The position numbers and the translations under genes were made by a program. From NCBI GenBank assembly GCA_934667625.1, contig CAKUMH010000002.1, forward strand, positions 101,712-165,711: a stretch of 64,000 bases of DNA, in the 5' to 3' direction. The notes beneath the pieces were generated by a model, which did not search any database, was not told where the DNA came from, and worked only from the letters and a program-made list of their open reading frames with translations. Origin of the DNA: an uncultured Elusimicrobiales bacterium. Lineage in GTDB: Bacteria; Elusimicrobiota; Elusimicrobia; Elusimicrobiales; Elusimicrobiaceae. Below are positions 1 to 8,892 of this stretch, piece after piece; the first letter of the stretch is position 1; every line of letters starts with the position of its first letter.

Positions 1-851
1 TTGACGGACGCAATTGGCACACCTTTGACGAAAACGCCGATTTGTATTCGCTGGACCTGGCTAAAGAGTCCTTCATCGCCAGTAAAAATTTTAACGTGTG
101 GGTTCCGCAGAACTACGGCGGGAGAAACGAAGGGTGGATTACGCTGCGCAAGGCCTTGGAAAAATCCAAGAACCTGGTGGCCGTCAATTTGATTGATGCC
201 GTCGGCGTGCCTGCAGTTGTCCGTGTGGCCCGACGGGCCGGAATTACGGCCGCGCTGCCACGCGTGCCTGCCTTGGCCCTGGGCGTGAGCGTGGTGGCGA
301 TGGATGAACATTTGGCCGCACTGACTACCTTTGCCAACGGCGGCATTCACACCGATAACTACTACATAGAACGGGTGGAGGACGCCAACGGACGGATTTT
401 GGAACAGCATGTACCAGTGGAAGAGGCGGCCTTCTCGCCACAGAACTCCTACCTGCTCATCAACATGATGAAAGGCGTTGTACAACGCGGGAGTGGGGCA
501 TATGTATCCCGCTTGGGGCGCAACATCGCCGGGAAAACCGGCACCACGCAAAGCCACCGCGACATGTGGTTTGTCGGCATGACGCCGCACACCGCGGCCG
601 CCGCCTGGATGGGGTATGACGACGATACCTCGCACGAAAAAGGGGCACGCTTTACCGGCAGCACCACCGCCCGCTGGTGGACCAGCATTATGGAACAGGT
701 GCTAAAAGACGAACCCAACGACGATTTTGCCGTACCGGAAGGCATCTCCTTTGCGTACGTAAACCCACTGACGGGAAAGCTGGCTATGCCCACGGAACGC
801 AATAAATTTTTAGAGGCGTTTATCACAGGGACGGAACCGCAAAGTTTTTAA
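1..851 (+). CDS. Class A penicillin-binding protein (PBP1A type), C-terminal part
   Basis: The gene is cut by the window edge; the reading frame enters at base 3. What remains is the end of the transpeptidase domain of a bifunctional peptidoglycan synthase, which cross-links cell-wall stem peptides on the outer face of the inner membrane. The conserved segment PQNYGG, then tLRkALekSkN (the SxN motif), is followed by the KTGTT box (bases 534-548), so two of the three penicillin-binding motifs are present; the SxxK nucleophile and the glycosyltransferase domain lie upstream of the window. The C-terminus after the KTG box is of usual length. The gene ends 33 bases before mfd. The fold assignment is secure; the choice of PBP1A over other class A members is inferred from the sequence style. 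Confidence 0.9.
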   Translation, partial: DGRNWHTFDENADLYSLDLAKESFIASKNFNVWVPQNYGGRNEGWITLRKALEKSKNLVAVNLIDAVGVPAVVRVARRAGITAALPRVPALALGVSVVAMDEHLAALTTFANGGIHTDNYYIERVEDANGRILEQHVPVEEAAFSPQNSYLLINMMKGVVQRGSGAYVSRLGRNIAGKTGTTQSHRDMWFVGMTPHTAAAAWMGYDDDTSHEKGARFTGSTTARWWTSIMEQVLKDEPNDDFAVPEGISFAYVNPLTGKLAMPTERNKFLEAFITGTEPQSF

Positions 852-872
852 TTTTCCGTTCTAAAACGCCTT

Positions 873-883
873 TATAAAGCAGT
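873..883 (+). promoter_or_regulatory. Candidate -10 element for leaderless mfd
   Basis: TATAAA at 873-878 ends five bases before the mfd ATG and no Shine-Dalgarno is visible, so the transcript may start at or next to the start codon. No convincing -35 hexamer is seen. Confidence 0.35.
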
Positions 884-3800
884 ATGACAGACATACAAAA
901 ATCTTCTTTTACGCGTTACTACGGCCTGCCAAACGGCGCCGCAAAGGCGTATTTTGTTTGCCAAAAATACCTCAACCATAACCAAAACGCGCTCTTCGTC
1001 ACCGCGGCGGAAACCGATGATTTTGACAATGCCGCACGGGAATTTGCCCCGCGCGGGGCACAGACTTTTTCCCTGCCGCAAACCGATACGGGCCGCATGA
1101 ATTCGCTGTATGAATTGTTATCCGGCGGCCACGCCGGCCCGCGCTTATTAAGTGCGCACTACGAGGATTTAACCGTCCCGCTGCCGGACCCGGCGGAATT
1201 TCGCACCCGTTTATTTACCGTCAAACGCGGGGCTACGCTGCGCCGCCAAGAACTGCTGGACCGCCTGGAGGAAAACGGCTATACGCGCGAGGACTACGCC
1301 GAAGCCCCCGGGCAATACGCCGCCCGTGGGAGCGTGGTGGATATTTTTTGCCTCAACCGCCCGGAACCCCTGCGCCTGTATTTTGCCGGGAACCGAGTGG
1401 ACGTCATCAGCGCGTTTGACCTGGACACTCAAAACACCAAGGAACATGTGGACGAGGCCGTTGTCATCCCGCTTAAATTTGCAGAAATGCCCGCTTCCTT
1501 GGCCGATTATACGGCCCAGTACGCCTTTGTTTTTGATGAACCCGATAAAGAGTTTGACTTACAGGATTATCCCGATGCGGCCATTACCACGCTGCTTCCG
1601 GCGGCAGACGGCATAGACTGCCAACTAAAGGCCAACATCGCCTTTAACGCGAATTTTTCGCTTTTGGATAAAGAAATCGCCTCACTGCAGGCGCAGGATA
1701 TGACGGTGACGCTGTGTTGTTTAAACCGCGGGGAGCTGGACCGCATGACAGAACTGGCGGCGGATTATCCGCACTTAAAAAAAGCGCTCTTTAAAATTTC
1801 CCCGCTCACCCAAGGGTTCTACAGTCCGCAGGACCATTTTGCCCTGCTTACCACAAACGAAATTTTAAACCGCCGCTACAATGCGGCCAATGTGCTAAAA
1901 CGCTTTGACGTGGAAGGCGCCAAACGCGTGCGCTTTAAAGAGCTAGAGGCTGGAGATTACGTCGTCCACCAAGAGCATGGCATCGGCCGTTATTTGGGGT
2001 TGGAAGTGCTGGACAAAGAGGAAAATCCCACCGATTGCCTCATCATTGAATACCGCCGCGGCAGCCGCCTGTATGTGCCCATGTACGATTTTAAAAAGGT
2101 GCAAAAATACATTGGTGCCGGCGGAAAGCGGCCCACCCTTTCCGTGTTGGGCGGCATTACCTGGAAGGACGTAAAGGCCCGTGTGAAGGAAGAGGCGCAA
2201 AAAGCCGCCAAAGAAATTTTGAAATTGGAAGCTCTCCGCCAAGCCACGCCGGCCCCGCAAATCAGCGGGGACGCCCGCATTGAACAGGAGTTTGCCGATT
2301 CCTTTCCCTACACTTTAACCGCCGGACAGGAGCAGGCCATCCGCGAAACCCTGCACGATTTAGACCTGCCCAAACCCATGGACCGCGTGCTGGTGGGAGA
2401 TGTAGGCTTTGGCAAAACAGAAGTGGCCATGCGCGCCGCCCTAAAGGTGGCGCTATCAGGCAAGCAGGTAATGGTGCTGGTGCCCACCACCATTTTGGCG
2501 GACCAGCATTATAAAACCTTCTCCAAACGCTTGGCCGGGTTCCCGGTGGTGGTGCGTATGCTGTGCCGCTTTCAAACGCACAAGGAACAAAAAGCCGTGG
2601 TGGAAGAACTCAAAAACGGGGTGTGTGATATCATCATCGGCACGCACCGCCTGATGAGCAAGGACATTGTTTTTAAGGATTTAGGGCTGGTGATTATTGA
2701 CGAGGAACACCGCTTTGGCGTAAAACAAAAGGAAAAAATCCGCGCCAAAACAGTGGGCGTACACTCCCTGATGCTCAGCGCCACGCCTATTCCGCGCACG
2801 CTCAACCAGTCGCTCTCCTCGCTGCGCGACATTTCGCTCATAGATACCCCGCCGCGCGGGCGCACCCCGATCAAAACCGTCGTCACCGCGTGGAACAACG
2901 ACTTGGCCGCCGCCGCTATCAACCAAGAACTGGCCCGCGGCGGGCAGATTTACTACGTTTACAACAGCGTGCAGAGCATGGAATCGCGCTACCTCTTTTT
3001 AAAGAAGCTCGTGCCGCAGGCGCGCATTTGCATGGCTCACGGCCAAATGGACGAAAAAGAGCTGGAGCAAACCCTGTGGGACTTTAACAAGGGGAAATAC
3101 GATATTTTGCTTGCTTCCACCATCATTGAATCCGGCATTGACATCACCAACGCCAATACCCTGATTGTGGAAGATGCACAAAACTTTGGGCTGGCACAGC
3201 TGTACCAACTGCGCGGGCGGATCGGCCGCGGCAGCACGAAAGCCTATTGCTATTTATTCCACCCCGATTGGCTGTTTAAAAAGCCGGAACAGCAGGAAAA
3301 CAATTTTACCGATTTAGCCGCCGTCTACTGGAAGCCTAAGGAAGAAAAGGACCCCACCGAAGAAGCCAAAAAACGCCTGGCGGCGCTGATGGAATTTAGT
3401 GATTTGGGCAGTGGGTTCCGCCTGGCGCTGCGCGACATGGAAATCCGCGGAGCGGGAGAACTCTTAGGCGTAAAACAGCACGGATACGTCAACGAAGTAG
3501 GCCTGGGGTTGTATTGCGATTTAGTTTCTGCCGAAGTCAAAAAACTAAAGGGCGAACGCGTGGAGCGCATACTGCGGGCCAAGGTCAATTTGCCTGTGGC
3601 GGCCTACCTGCCGCCCGATTACGTGCCGGATGAAGCCGAACGCTTGAAATTTTACAAGGAGCTCATGGATGCAGACGAAGCCAAAACCAAACAAATTTTG
3701 GCCAAACTGCAGGATTTGAGCGGCCCCCTGCCGCCCGAGGTGAAACAGCTGACAGAGCTGTTTGCCCTTTCCAGGCGGGCGGGCGCCTTGGAAATTTACC

Positions 3801-4030
3801 ACGTGGACTGGGTGGAAGGAGCGCTGGAGCTTTTGTTCACGCGGCGGTTTAAAATGCCGCCCACCTTTCCGGGGGAACTCTTTAACCGTTTTGGCGCGGA
3901 ACGGGTGGAGTTTATCAAAAACAAAAACGGGGACGGCTTACGCCTGTACCCACAGCCCGGTAAAGAGCCTGTGGCTTTTGCCAAAGAAGTGCTCGCTTTT
4001 TTTGAAACACTGTTAAAACCGGAAAAATAA
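884..4030 (+). CDS. mfd: Transcription-repair coupling factor Mfd
   Basis: ATP-driven DNA translocase that removes RNA polymerase stalled at lesions and recruits UvrA. The 1048 residues show the family order: a degenerate UvrB-like N-terminal module, the CarD-like RNA polymerase interaction domain near residue 357 (GDYVVHQEHGIGRY), a RecG-like helicase motor with Walker A GDVGFGKTE near 505-513 and the DEEH box near 606 (IIDEEHRFG), helicase motif VI (QLRGRIGRG), and the C-terminal TRCF domain. It is slightly shorter than the 1148-residue E. coli protein, with the difference in the N-terminal half. The ATG at 884 has no ribosome-binding site but a -10-like TATAAA directly upstream. A PPIase gene follows after 11 bases. 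Confidence 0.97.
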   Translation: MTDIQKSSFTRYYGLPNGAAKAYFVCQKYLNHNQNALFVTAAETDDFDNAAREFAPRGAQTFSLPQTDTGRMNSLYELLSGGHAGPRLLSAHYEDLTVPLPDPAEFRTRLFTVKRGATLRRQELLDRLEENGYTREDYAEAPGQYAARGSVVDIFCLNRPEPLRLYFAGNRVDVISAFDLDTQNTKEHVDEAVVIPLKFAEMPASLADYTAQYAFVFDEPDKEFDLQDYPDAAITTLLPAADGIDCQLKANIAFNANFSLLDKEIASLQAQDMTVTLCCLNRGELDRMTELAADYPHLKKALFKISPLTQGFYSPQDHFALLTTNEILNRRYNAANVLKRFDVEGAKRVRFKELEAGDYVVHQEHGIGRYLGLEVLDKEENPTDCLIIEYRRGSRLYVPMYDFKKVQKYIGAGGKRPTLSVLGGITWKDVKARVKEEAQKAAKEILKLEALRQATPAPQISGDARIEQEFADSFPYTLTAGQEQAIRETLHDLDLPKPMDRVLVGDVGFGKTEVAMRAALKVALSGKQVMVLVPTTILADQHYKTFSKRLAGFPVVVRMLCRFQTHKEQKAVVEELKNGVCDIIIGTHRLMSKDIVFKDLGLVIIDEEHRFGVKQKEKIRAKTVGVHSLMLSATPIPRTLNQSLSSLRDISLIDTPPRGRTPIKTVVTAWNNDLAAAAINQELARGGQIYYVYNSVQSMESRYLFLKKLVPQARICMAHGQMDEKELEQTLWDFNKGKYDILLASTIIESGIDITNANTLIVEDAQNFGLAQLYQLRGRIGRGSTKAYCYLFHPDWLFKKPEQQENNFTDLAAVYWKPKEEKDPTEEAKKRLAALMEFSDLGSGFRLALRDMEIRGAGELLGVKQHGYVNEVGLGLYCDLVSAEVKKLKGERVERILRAKVNLPVAAYLPPDYVPDEAERLKFYKELMDADEAKTKQILAKLQDLSGPLPPEVKQLTELFALSRRAGALEIYHVDWVEGALELLFTRRFKMPPTFPGELFNRFGAERVEFIKNKNGDGLRLYPQPGKEPVAFAKEVLAFFETLLKPEK

Positions 4031-4041
4031 TATAGTATGAT

Positions 4042-4872
4042 ATGCTTATGACAAAACAAGCCCTTTTTCTGTTAATTGCCTTTACCCTGGCGGCGTGCCA
4101 CCCGCAGGAACCCGCACAAAACGCGGCGCAAAGCACGGCCGCACGCGTGGGGGAGCAAACCATTACCGAGGCAGACCTCGCCGCCCGGCGGGCGCTCCTT
4201 TCCAAGGAGGACCGGGAATTTTCCAATACGCCGATTGGCAGGCAGAACCTGTTGCAAATTATCACGCGTGAAAAGCTGATTCAAATTGCCGCGCAGGAGG
4301 AAGGCTTGGACAAAACGCCGGAATACCTCTCTTTACTCCAGGACAAACGCCAACAGTTGGACGAAATTTATCAGGATTTTGCCCGATACACCTTGGAACA
4401 ATTTTGGTACGATAAACAGCAGACCAGTGGACTGACGGCTGTTTCCGACAAAGAGATTGACGAATACTACAAAAAATACCCGTACGAGATGACCGTCAAA
4501 CAAATTATTTTGGACAATGCCCAAACGGCCGACCAGGTGCTCCGCACACTTAAGGGATCCCCCGGGCGCTGGAAGGAAATGGAACGCCAATACAGCGTGG
4601 CGCCCGAAAGCTTGCGCCAGCTCTCTTTTATGCCGGGCGAATATCTGGCGGATATTGAGGTAATTGCGGCTAACTCCCCCACCGGAAGTGTGCAGGGTTT
4701 CTTTAAAACGCCGCAGGGATTTCATATAATAATGAAAACGAGCGAAAAACGGCTGCCGCGCCAAGAGGCGGAACCGCGCATTCGCGAAGTGCTTGAAAAC
4801 AAAAAGACGGATGAGGCACTGGAAGCCTTAAAAAATAAATATGAGGTTGTGATTTATGAAAAAAGCGAATAA
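4042..4872 (+). CDS. PpiC/SurA-type peptidyl-prolyl isomerase lipoprotein
   Basis: Probable periplasmic foldase that helps outer-membrane proteins fold. The N-terminus is a lipoprotein signal with lipobox LAAC, followed by a SurA_N-like helical segment (VGEQTITEADLAARR) and a parvulin domain at about 145-235 ending in the typical block GFHIIMKTSEKR. Length is 276 residues from ATG 4042; a second in-frame ATG at 4048 is equally possible. TATAGT (4031-4036) and TATGAT (4036-4041) lie immediately upstream with no Shine-Dalgarno, so the mRNA may be leaderless. Its end overlaps the next parvulin gene by 17 bases, so the two are co-expressed. Which client proteins it serves cannot be read from the sequence. 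Confidence 0.88.
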   Translation: MLMTKQALFLLIAFTLAACHPQEPAQNAAQSTAARVGEQTITEADLAARRALLSKEDREFSNTPIGRQNLLQIITREKLIQIAAQEEGLDKTPEYLSLLQDKRQQLDEIYQDFARYTLEQFWYDKQQTSGLTAVSDKEIDEYYKKYPYEMTVKQIILDNAQTADQVLRTLKGSPGRWKEMERQYSVAPESLRQLSFMPGEYLADIEVIAANSPTGSVQGFFKTPQGFHIIMKTSEKRLPRQEAEPRIREVLENKKTDEALEALKNKYEVVIYEKSE

Positions 4873-6034
4873 ATTGTTTTTGGCCGTGCTGCTAGCGGCC
4901 TTAGGAGTAAACGGACAGGCCAAGGTGATGGAGTCTTCCGTCGCCACCGTGAACGGGCGGCCCGTGTTGGCCTCCGAATACGACACCTATTTGCAGGGTG
5001 TGGTGGAGCAGTATCAGGCCGCGGCGCCGCAGTTTTTGCAGCAGCCGTACGCACAGGATCTATTGGGCAAAGAAGTATTAAAAGAGCTGATTTCCAAAGA
5101 GCTGTTGTATCAGGCCGCAGAGGCGGAAAAAATCCAGGTAAAGGACTCCGAACTGGATGCCGGGGTGAACGAAATCAAAAGCCGCTTTATTATTGACGAA
5201 ACCACCGGCAAACAGGATCCCAAGGGCGCGGACAAACGCTTTAACGAAGCGCTTAAAAAACAGGGGATGAGCTTTAAGAGCTATAAAAACAAACTTTCCA
5301 AAGATATTGCCGTGCGCAAGCTGATGGAACAAAAACTTCAGGCCACTGTAAAACCGGTGGAAGAGGCGGACGCCAAGGCGCTTTTTGAAGAAGTAAATGC
5401 TGTTCTTAAAAATAACACAAAAAAAATGAAAGCGCTGGAAAAAGAAAATCCGGCCCACTACCAAGAAGTGGTGGCCATTGCCGCTAAATTAAAACAGCTT
5501 ACGGGCGAGCAGGTGCGCATCGGGCACATTTATTTAGCCCTCACCAAGGACGCCACCAAGGAAGAAACCGCCCAAAAAGAAGCGCTGGCCAAACAAATTA
5601 AAAAGGAAATTGACAACGGGCTTGATTTCTCCGAAGCGGTTAAAAAATACACCGAGGACAAGGCTGCCCTGGCCAGCGGCGGTGATATGATTTTGATTAA
5701 GGGTGTGGCCCCCAAAGCCATTGACCAAAAGGCCTTCTCGCTGCCCGTCGGCAAGGTGAGCGAACCGATTAAGAGCGAGGTGGGCTTCCACATTATTAAG
5801 GTGAAAGAAAAACGTGCGGAACGCACGGTGGCGTACGAAGATATTTCGCGCGATTTGGCCCAGTACTTAGCCCAACAGCGGGTGCAGCAGGCCATGGCCA
5901 AATATATTGAAGAATTGTACGATAAAGCAGACGTAAAAATTACCAAGACGTTTGAGGTGGATGCTCTGGCACAAGAGCAAAAACCGGCGGACGCCAATAC
6001 CGAACCGAAAGACGCCAAGGCCGCAAAAAAATAA
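4856..6034 (+). CDS. Exported parvulin-type peptidyl-prolyl isomerase (SurA/PpiC family)
   Basis: A 392-residue periplasmic isomerase with a cleavable signal peptide (KKANKLFLAVLLAALGVNGQA), a SurA_N-type chaperone region (roughly 25-200) rich in charged helices, and one parvulin domain (about 215-320: QVRIGHIYLA ... DMILIKGVAPKAID ... VGFHIIKVKEKR). SurA of E. coli has two parvulin domains; this has one, as in PpiD/PrsA-like foldases. The tail (about 365-392) is Lys/Ala/Asp-rich and probably flexible. The gene starts 17 bases inside the preceding parvulin gene, so this is a two-gene foldase unit placed behind mfd. Confident at family level; the exact orthologue name is not assigned. Confidence 0.9.
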   Translation: MKKANKLFLAVLLAALGVNGQAKVMESSVATVNGRPVLASEYDTYLQGVVEQYQAAAPQFLQQPYAQDLLGKEVLKELISKELLYQAAEAEKIQVKDSELDAGVNEIKSRFIIDETTGKQDPKGADKRFNEALKKQGMSFKSYKNKLSKDIAVRKLMEQKLQATVKPVEEADAKALFEEVNAVLKNNTKKMKALEKENPAHYQEVVAIAAKLKQLTGEQVRIGHIYLALTKDATKEETAQKEALAKQIKKEIDNGLDFSEAVKKYTEDKAALASGGDMILIKGVAPKAIDQKAFSLPVGKVSEPIKSEVGFHIIKVKEKRAERTVAYEDISRDLAQYLAQQRVQQAMAKYIEELYDKADVKITKTFEVDALAQEQKPADANTEPKDAKAAKK

Positions 6035-6100
6035 GACGGCCCGTCTTGCTGTGCTCCCTCGCTTTATAGGCATCCTTCCTTTTCGGGTACAAGGATAAAA

Positions 6101-7042
6101 ATGAAAAAACCCGTCGTATTTATTACGGCCGGAGACCCGTTGGGTATCGGCCCGGAAGTAACCGTAAAGGCTTTAAAAAACCCGCAGGTGCAGCGCGCCT
6201 GCTTGCCGGTGGTAATTGGCGAGCAGGAATCGCTTGTGCGTGCGGGTTTTTCGGATAAATTAGCACGCCTTTTGGCCTTGGACGCAACAGAGGAGCTCCC
6301 CTTTGATAACCCACGCCCGACCTCGGCCGGCGGACTAGTTTCCTTTCAGGCGCTGGAGCTGGGCTGCAAACTGGCGTTAAACAGCAAGACCTCACTCGTA
6401 ACGGCGCCTATCTCCAAACAAAGCTGGCAGCTGTGCGGCATTCCCTACACGGGCCACACGGAATTTTTGCGTGAACACGCAGGCAAGGAAGCGCTGATGA
6501 TGTTTGTAAGTGGCCCCCTGCGTTGCGGCCTAGTAACCGAGCATTTTGCCATAGCGGATTTGCCGCGCGTGATTACCCAAAAACGCATTGTAACGGCGGG
6601 AAAACTTTTTGATCAAGCGCTTAAACGCCTGGGACTAAACGACCCGCAACTGGCAGTGTGCGCCCTCAACCCGCACGCGGGTGACAACGGAAAATTTGGC
6701 ACAGAGGAAAACACAGCGATAGCGCCTGCCATACGCGCCCTGCAAAAAAGAGGGGTCCACGCCGAGGGGCCATTCCCTGCGGACAGCCTGTGGCTGGCAC
6801 ACACACAAGGCCGCTACGACGGGCTTTTGTGCATGTACCACGATCAGGCACTCATCGGCCTAAAGCTGGCCGCCAACGCGCCTATCGTGCACATTACGGC
6901 TGGGCTTAAGTTTTTGCGCACATCCCCCACCCACGGCACCGCCTTTGATATTGCCGGGCAGAACAAGGCGGATCCGTCCAGCATGGTGGAGGCGATACTA
7001 TTCGCCGCCGCACGCACCAAGCCGCCCAAAATTTTTGATTAA
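6101..7042 (+). CDS. pdxA: 4-hydroxythreonine-4-phosphate dehydrogenase PdxA
   Basis: NAD-dependent oxidation and decarboxylation of 4-phosphohydroxy-L-threonine in the DXP-dependent vitamin B6 pathway, cytosolic. The 313 residues match the family length (about 330). Visible landmarks are ITAGDPLGIGPEV at the N-terminus, TAPISKQSWQLCGIPYTGHTEFL with a metal-ligand His, LNPHAGDNGKFGTEE, and MYHDQALIGLKL with the second metal His, then LRTSPTHGTAFDIAG at the end. The ATG at 6101 is preceded by AAGGAT at usual spacing. The gene is followed by a strong terminator. No other pdx gene is in the window. The end of the protein (KPPKIFD) is slightly short but complete. Confidence 0.95.
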   Translation: MKKPVVFITAGDPLGIGPEVTVKALKNPQVQRACLPVVIGEQESLVRAGFSDKLARLLALDATEELPFDNPRPTSAGGLVSFQALELGCKLALNSKTSLVTAPISKQSWQLCGIPYTGHTEFLREHAGKEALMMFVSGPLRCGLVTEHFAIADLPRVITQKRIVTAGKLFDQALKRLGLNDPQLAVCALNPHAGDNGKFGTEENTAIAPAIRALQKRGVHAEGPFPADSLWLAHTQGRYDGLLCMYHDQALIGLKLAANAPIVHITAGLKFLRTSPTHGTAFDIAGQNKADPSSMVEAILFAAARTKPPKIFD

Positions 7043-7056
7043 AGAGCAAAAATTTA

Positions 7057-7087
7057 CCCCGCGGGAGAAACTTTTCCGCGGGGTTTT
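7057..7087 (+). terminator. Rho-independent terminator after pdxA
   Basis: An 8-bp perfect GC stem, CCCCGCGG pairing with CCGCGGGG (7057-7064 and 7076-7083), is followed by TTTT. It lies between pdxA and the convergent pilin gene. Confidence 0.85.
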
Positions 7088-7106
7088 GCTTGGCTTAAAA
7101 CGGAAC

Positions 7107-7637
7107 TCATCCATACGGCTTGCCTGTTTTCATATTGCAGGAGTTAGAACCGCAGACAGATTTGCAGAGCTTTTGGCCGAAGTCGTTTTTCCCCAGGCAC
7201 AACGGCATGAGAGAAGATTCATCTTCCTCATCCGGCGTCAATACAATCATATACGGATTTTCCTCCTCATCCAAATTGCAAAGTTCTTTCTTAACAGCAA
7301 AAATCCCAAGCCAAGACGGCGTAAAACAATAGTTTTTGCCCATACCATAGGGCAAGTCCGTATCCGGGTGGCTGGCTTTTATTTCAAGGCCTGCGTCCTC
7401 CAAAAGCAATTCTGCGGATTCTTCATTAGAATTTGGTTCCGTGCCAGCCAACGTTATCATTTTCAAATTTTGTTCAGCTTTATGCATAACCGTATAGACT
7501 TCGGACAATCGGCTTTTTTCTACCGCCAGTTCATATTTGGGCAAAGCAATCGCCGCGAGAATGCCAATGATGAGAACAACCACTAATAATTCAATAAGCG
7601 TAAAGCCGCCTAAACGGCTTACTGTAAGGTTTTTCAT
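7107..7637 (-). CDS. Type IV pilin-like protein (PilE/PulG N-terminal motif)
   Basis: A prepilin of 176 residues: short leader MKNLTVSRLGG, cleavage after Gly, then the classic hydrophobic helix FTLIELLVVVLIIGILAAIALP with Glu at +5. The rest is a variable globular head with six cysteines in its second half (including CFTP, CNLDE, CLGKN, CKSVC), probably disulphide-bonded outside the cell. The start at 7637 is chosen because AAGGAAGG precedes it at correct spacing; a longer frame to 7685 would run through the hairpin leader. The leader, Shine-Dalgarno and about 120 upstream bases are almost identical to those of the pilin at 42.9-43.6 kb. No assembly ATPase or PilD gene is in the window. Whether it is a major or minor pilin is unknown. 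Confidence 0.85.
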   Translation of the reverse strand: MKNLTVSRLGGFTLIELLVVVLIIGILAAIALPKYELAVEKSRLSEVYTVMHKAEQNLKMITLAGTEPNSNEESAELLLEDAGLEIKASHPDTDLPYGMGKNYCFTPSWLGIFAVKKELCNLDEEENPYMIVLTPDEEDESSLMPLCLGKNDFGQKLCKSVCGSNSCNMKTGKPYG

Positions 7638-7648
7638 GTTTTCCTTCC

Positions 7649-7688
7649 TTTTTGCTAAATTTTTCGTATACTCAAAATTTAGCAAAAA
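7649..7688 (-). promoter_or_regulatory. Hairpin abutting the pilin ribosome-binding site
   Basis: A 15-bp inverted repeat (arms 7649-7663 and 7674-7688, 10-base loop) in AT-rich sequence lies directly upstream of AAGGAAGG. The second pilin gene has the same element with an 18-bp stem. It could sequester the ribosome-binding site in the mRNA or act as a DNA operator; the sequence cannot decide. Confidence 0.45.
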
Positions 7689-7766
7689 AAAAAACGATTA
7701 CAACCCTTTTGTGTTTTACCGGCCCAAAAACGGCACAAAAAGGAAGGGGTCCCTTAAAAATAAAGC

Positions 7767-7896
7767 GTCATGCTGGAGTGTGGTGGCGGCCCGCAGGGTT
7801 CCAGCCTCTCTTCCTCTTTTTAACGACAGCCCCTGGACTACAACCTTCCAGGGTGACGACTTCCTTGAGCAGGCTACCACAATACTCCAGCATGAC
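7767..7896. repeat. Double-palindrome dispersed repeat, copy A
   Basis: This holds most of the 322-base gap between the pilin and birA. Long inverted arms lie at 7767-7787 and 7873-7896 (both built on GTCATGCTGGAGT), with inner blocks CCCTGGACTACAACC and TTCCAGGGTGAC. The same arrangement occurs at 43691-43783 and, diverged, at 43419-43519. No coding frame across it is convincing. It resembles small palindromic elements of other bacteria in design only. Confidence 0.7.
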
Positions 7897-7945
7897 CTTG
7901 TTCTTATAGTACCTGACGGACTGGGCCGCCAAGACGGCGGAAATT

Positions 7946-7959
7946 TGTTACAATTAGGT
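7946..7959 (+). promoter_or_regulatory. Extended -10 promoter directly before birA
   Basis: TGTTACAAT (extended -10, hexamer 7949-7954) ends five bases before the birA ATG; no Shine-Dalgarno fits, so the mRNA is probably leaderless. Confidence 0.45.
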
Positions 7960-8664
7960 ATGGAGCGCATTTTATCCTTTGACGAGCTGGATTCCACCAA
8001 TACGTACCTGAAAACGCATTGTACCGAATGGCCTGATAAGACCGTTGTTACCGCCGAGCGGCAAACCGCAGGACGCGGCCGCTACGACCGCAAGTGGGTG
8101 TCTCAGGCGGGCGGGCTCTATTTTTCCGTTCTGATAAAACCGCAATCCACCGATTTTCTGCCAAACTTCACCCAACTCATGGCCCTGTGCGTGTGCAACG
8201 CCGCTAAAAAACTGGGCGCAAACGCTTGGCTCAAGTGGCCCAACGACGTGCTGGCAGACGGCAAAAAGCTCTGCGGCATTTTAAGCGAGGCCGTCCTTGC
8301 GGGCGGCAAAGTGGAAGGGTTGGTGATTGGTGTGGGCGTCAATGTAGCGCAAGAGGATTTATCCCATGTGGGCCAACCGGCTGTTTCTTTAAAAGAGTTG
8401 GGCATTTCTGTAAACAAAACCGATTTTTTACGCCAAGTGCTGGCGCTCTTTTGGCAGGGCTATCCCGCCCTGCAAACGCGCGGCTTTGCCGCCATTAAAG
8501 ACGAATACAAGAAAAATTTTGCTTATCTGGGCAAGCAAATCTCCGTCAAAGACGGAGAGAAAACCCTTTTCGGCACGGTGGAGGACGTATCCCCCGCGGG
8601 CACGCTCCTATTGTCCACCGCTAACGGCCCGGAAGAAATCTACATAGGAGACCTTATCGTATGA
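7960..8664 (+). CDS. birA: Biotin--protein ligase BirA (catalytic domain only)
   Basis: Attaches biotin to the acceptor lysine of biotin carrier domains through biotinyl-AMP. The 234-residue protein starts directly with the ligase domain (FDELDSTNTYLK), with the biotin/ATP loop TAGRGRYDRKW (about 39-49), KWPNDV, and LVIGVGVNV, and ends with a small C-terminal SH3-like domain (GKQISVKDGEKTLFGTVEDV). The DNA-binding winged helix of E. coli BirA is absent, so it should be a mono-functional ligase. The frame is open far upstream through the repeat, but the ATG at 7960 is chosen because it fits the domain start and the promoter. It overlaps oadG by 4 bases, placing the ligase in one unit with its probable substrate OadA. 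Confidence 0.93.
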   Translation: MERILSFDELDSTNTYLKTHCTEWPDKTVVTAERQTAGRGRYDRKWVSQAGGLYFSVLIKPQSTDFLPNFTQLMALCVCNAAKKLGANAWLKWPNDVLADGKKLCGILSEAVLAGGKVEGLVIGVGVNVAQEDLSHVGQPAVSLKELGISVNKTDFLRQVLALFWQGYPALQTRGFAAIKDEYKKNFAYLGKQISVKDGEKTLFGTVEDVSPAGTLLLSTANGPEEIYIGDLIV

Positions 8665-8876
8665 GTGCAGACAATCTATTGATGCAATCGGTCAACATAA
8701 CGATTATCGGAATGTTGGTCGTTTTTGTATTTCTAACCTTACTCGTTGGAATTATGAAAGCACTGGCCAAGCTGGTGCAGGTACTGGAAAAATTCTTCCC
8801 GCAGGATTCCGGCGCGGAGGACAACGCCCTCCTAGCCGTGGCCATTGCCGCTGCAAAAAGATTTCAGGGAAATTAA
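8661..8876 (+). CDS. oadG: Sodium-pump decarboxylase gamma subunit (OadG-like)
   Basis: A 71-residue membrane anchor: one N-terminal transmembrane helix (ITIIGMLVVFVFLTLLVGIMKAL) and a short charged C-terminal tail. In oxaloacetate decarboxylases the gamma subunit holds alpha and beta together and binds zinc; this copy lacks an obvious His-rich zinc tail. The call rests on size, the single helix with the GMLVVF pattern typical of OAD gamma proteins, and position: 4-base overlap with birA and 16 bases before the alpha subunit. Confidence 0.8.
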   Translation: MSADNLLMQSVNITIIGMLVVFVFLTLLVGIMKALAKLVQVLEKFFPQDSGAEDNALLAVAIAAAKRFQGN

Positions 8877-8892
8877 TTACAAGGATTAAACT

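Noticed and set aside
6945..7586. Plus-strand open frame of 213 codons over pdxA end and pilin
   Set aside because: Antisense to a well-supported pilin and overlapping the terminator; no family resemblance.
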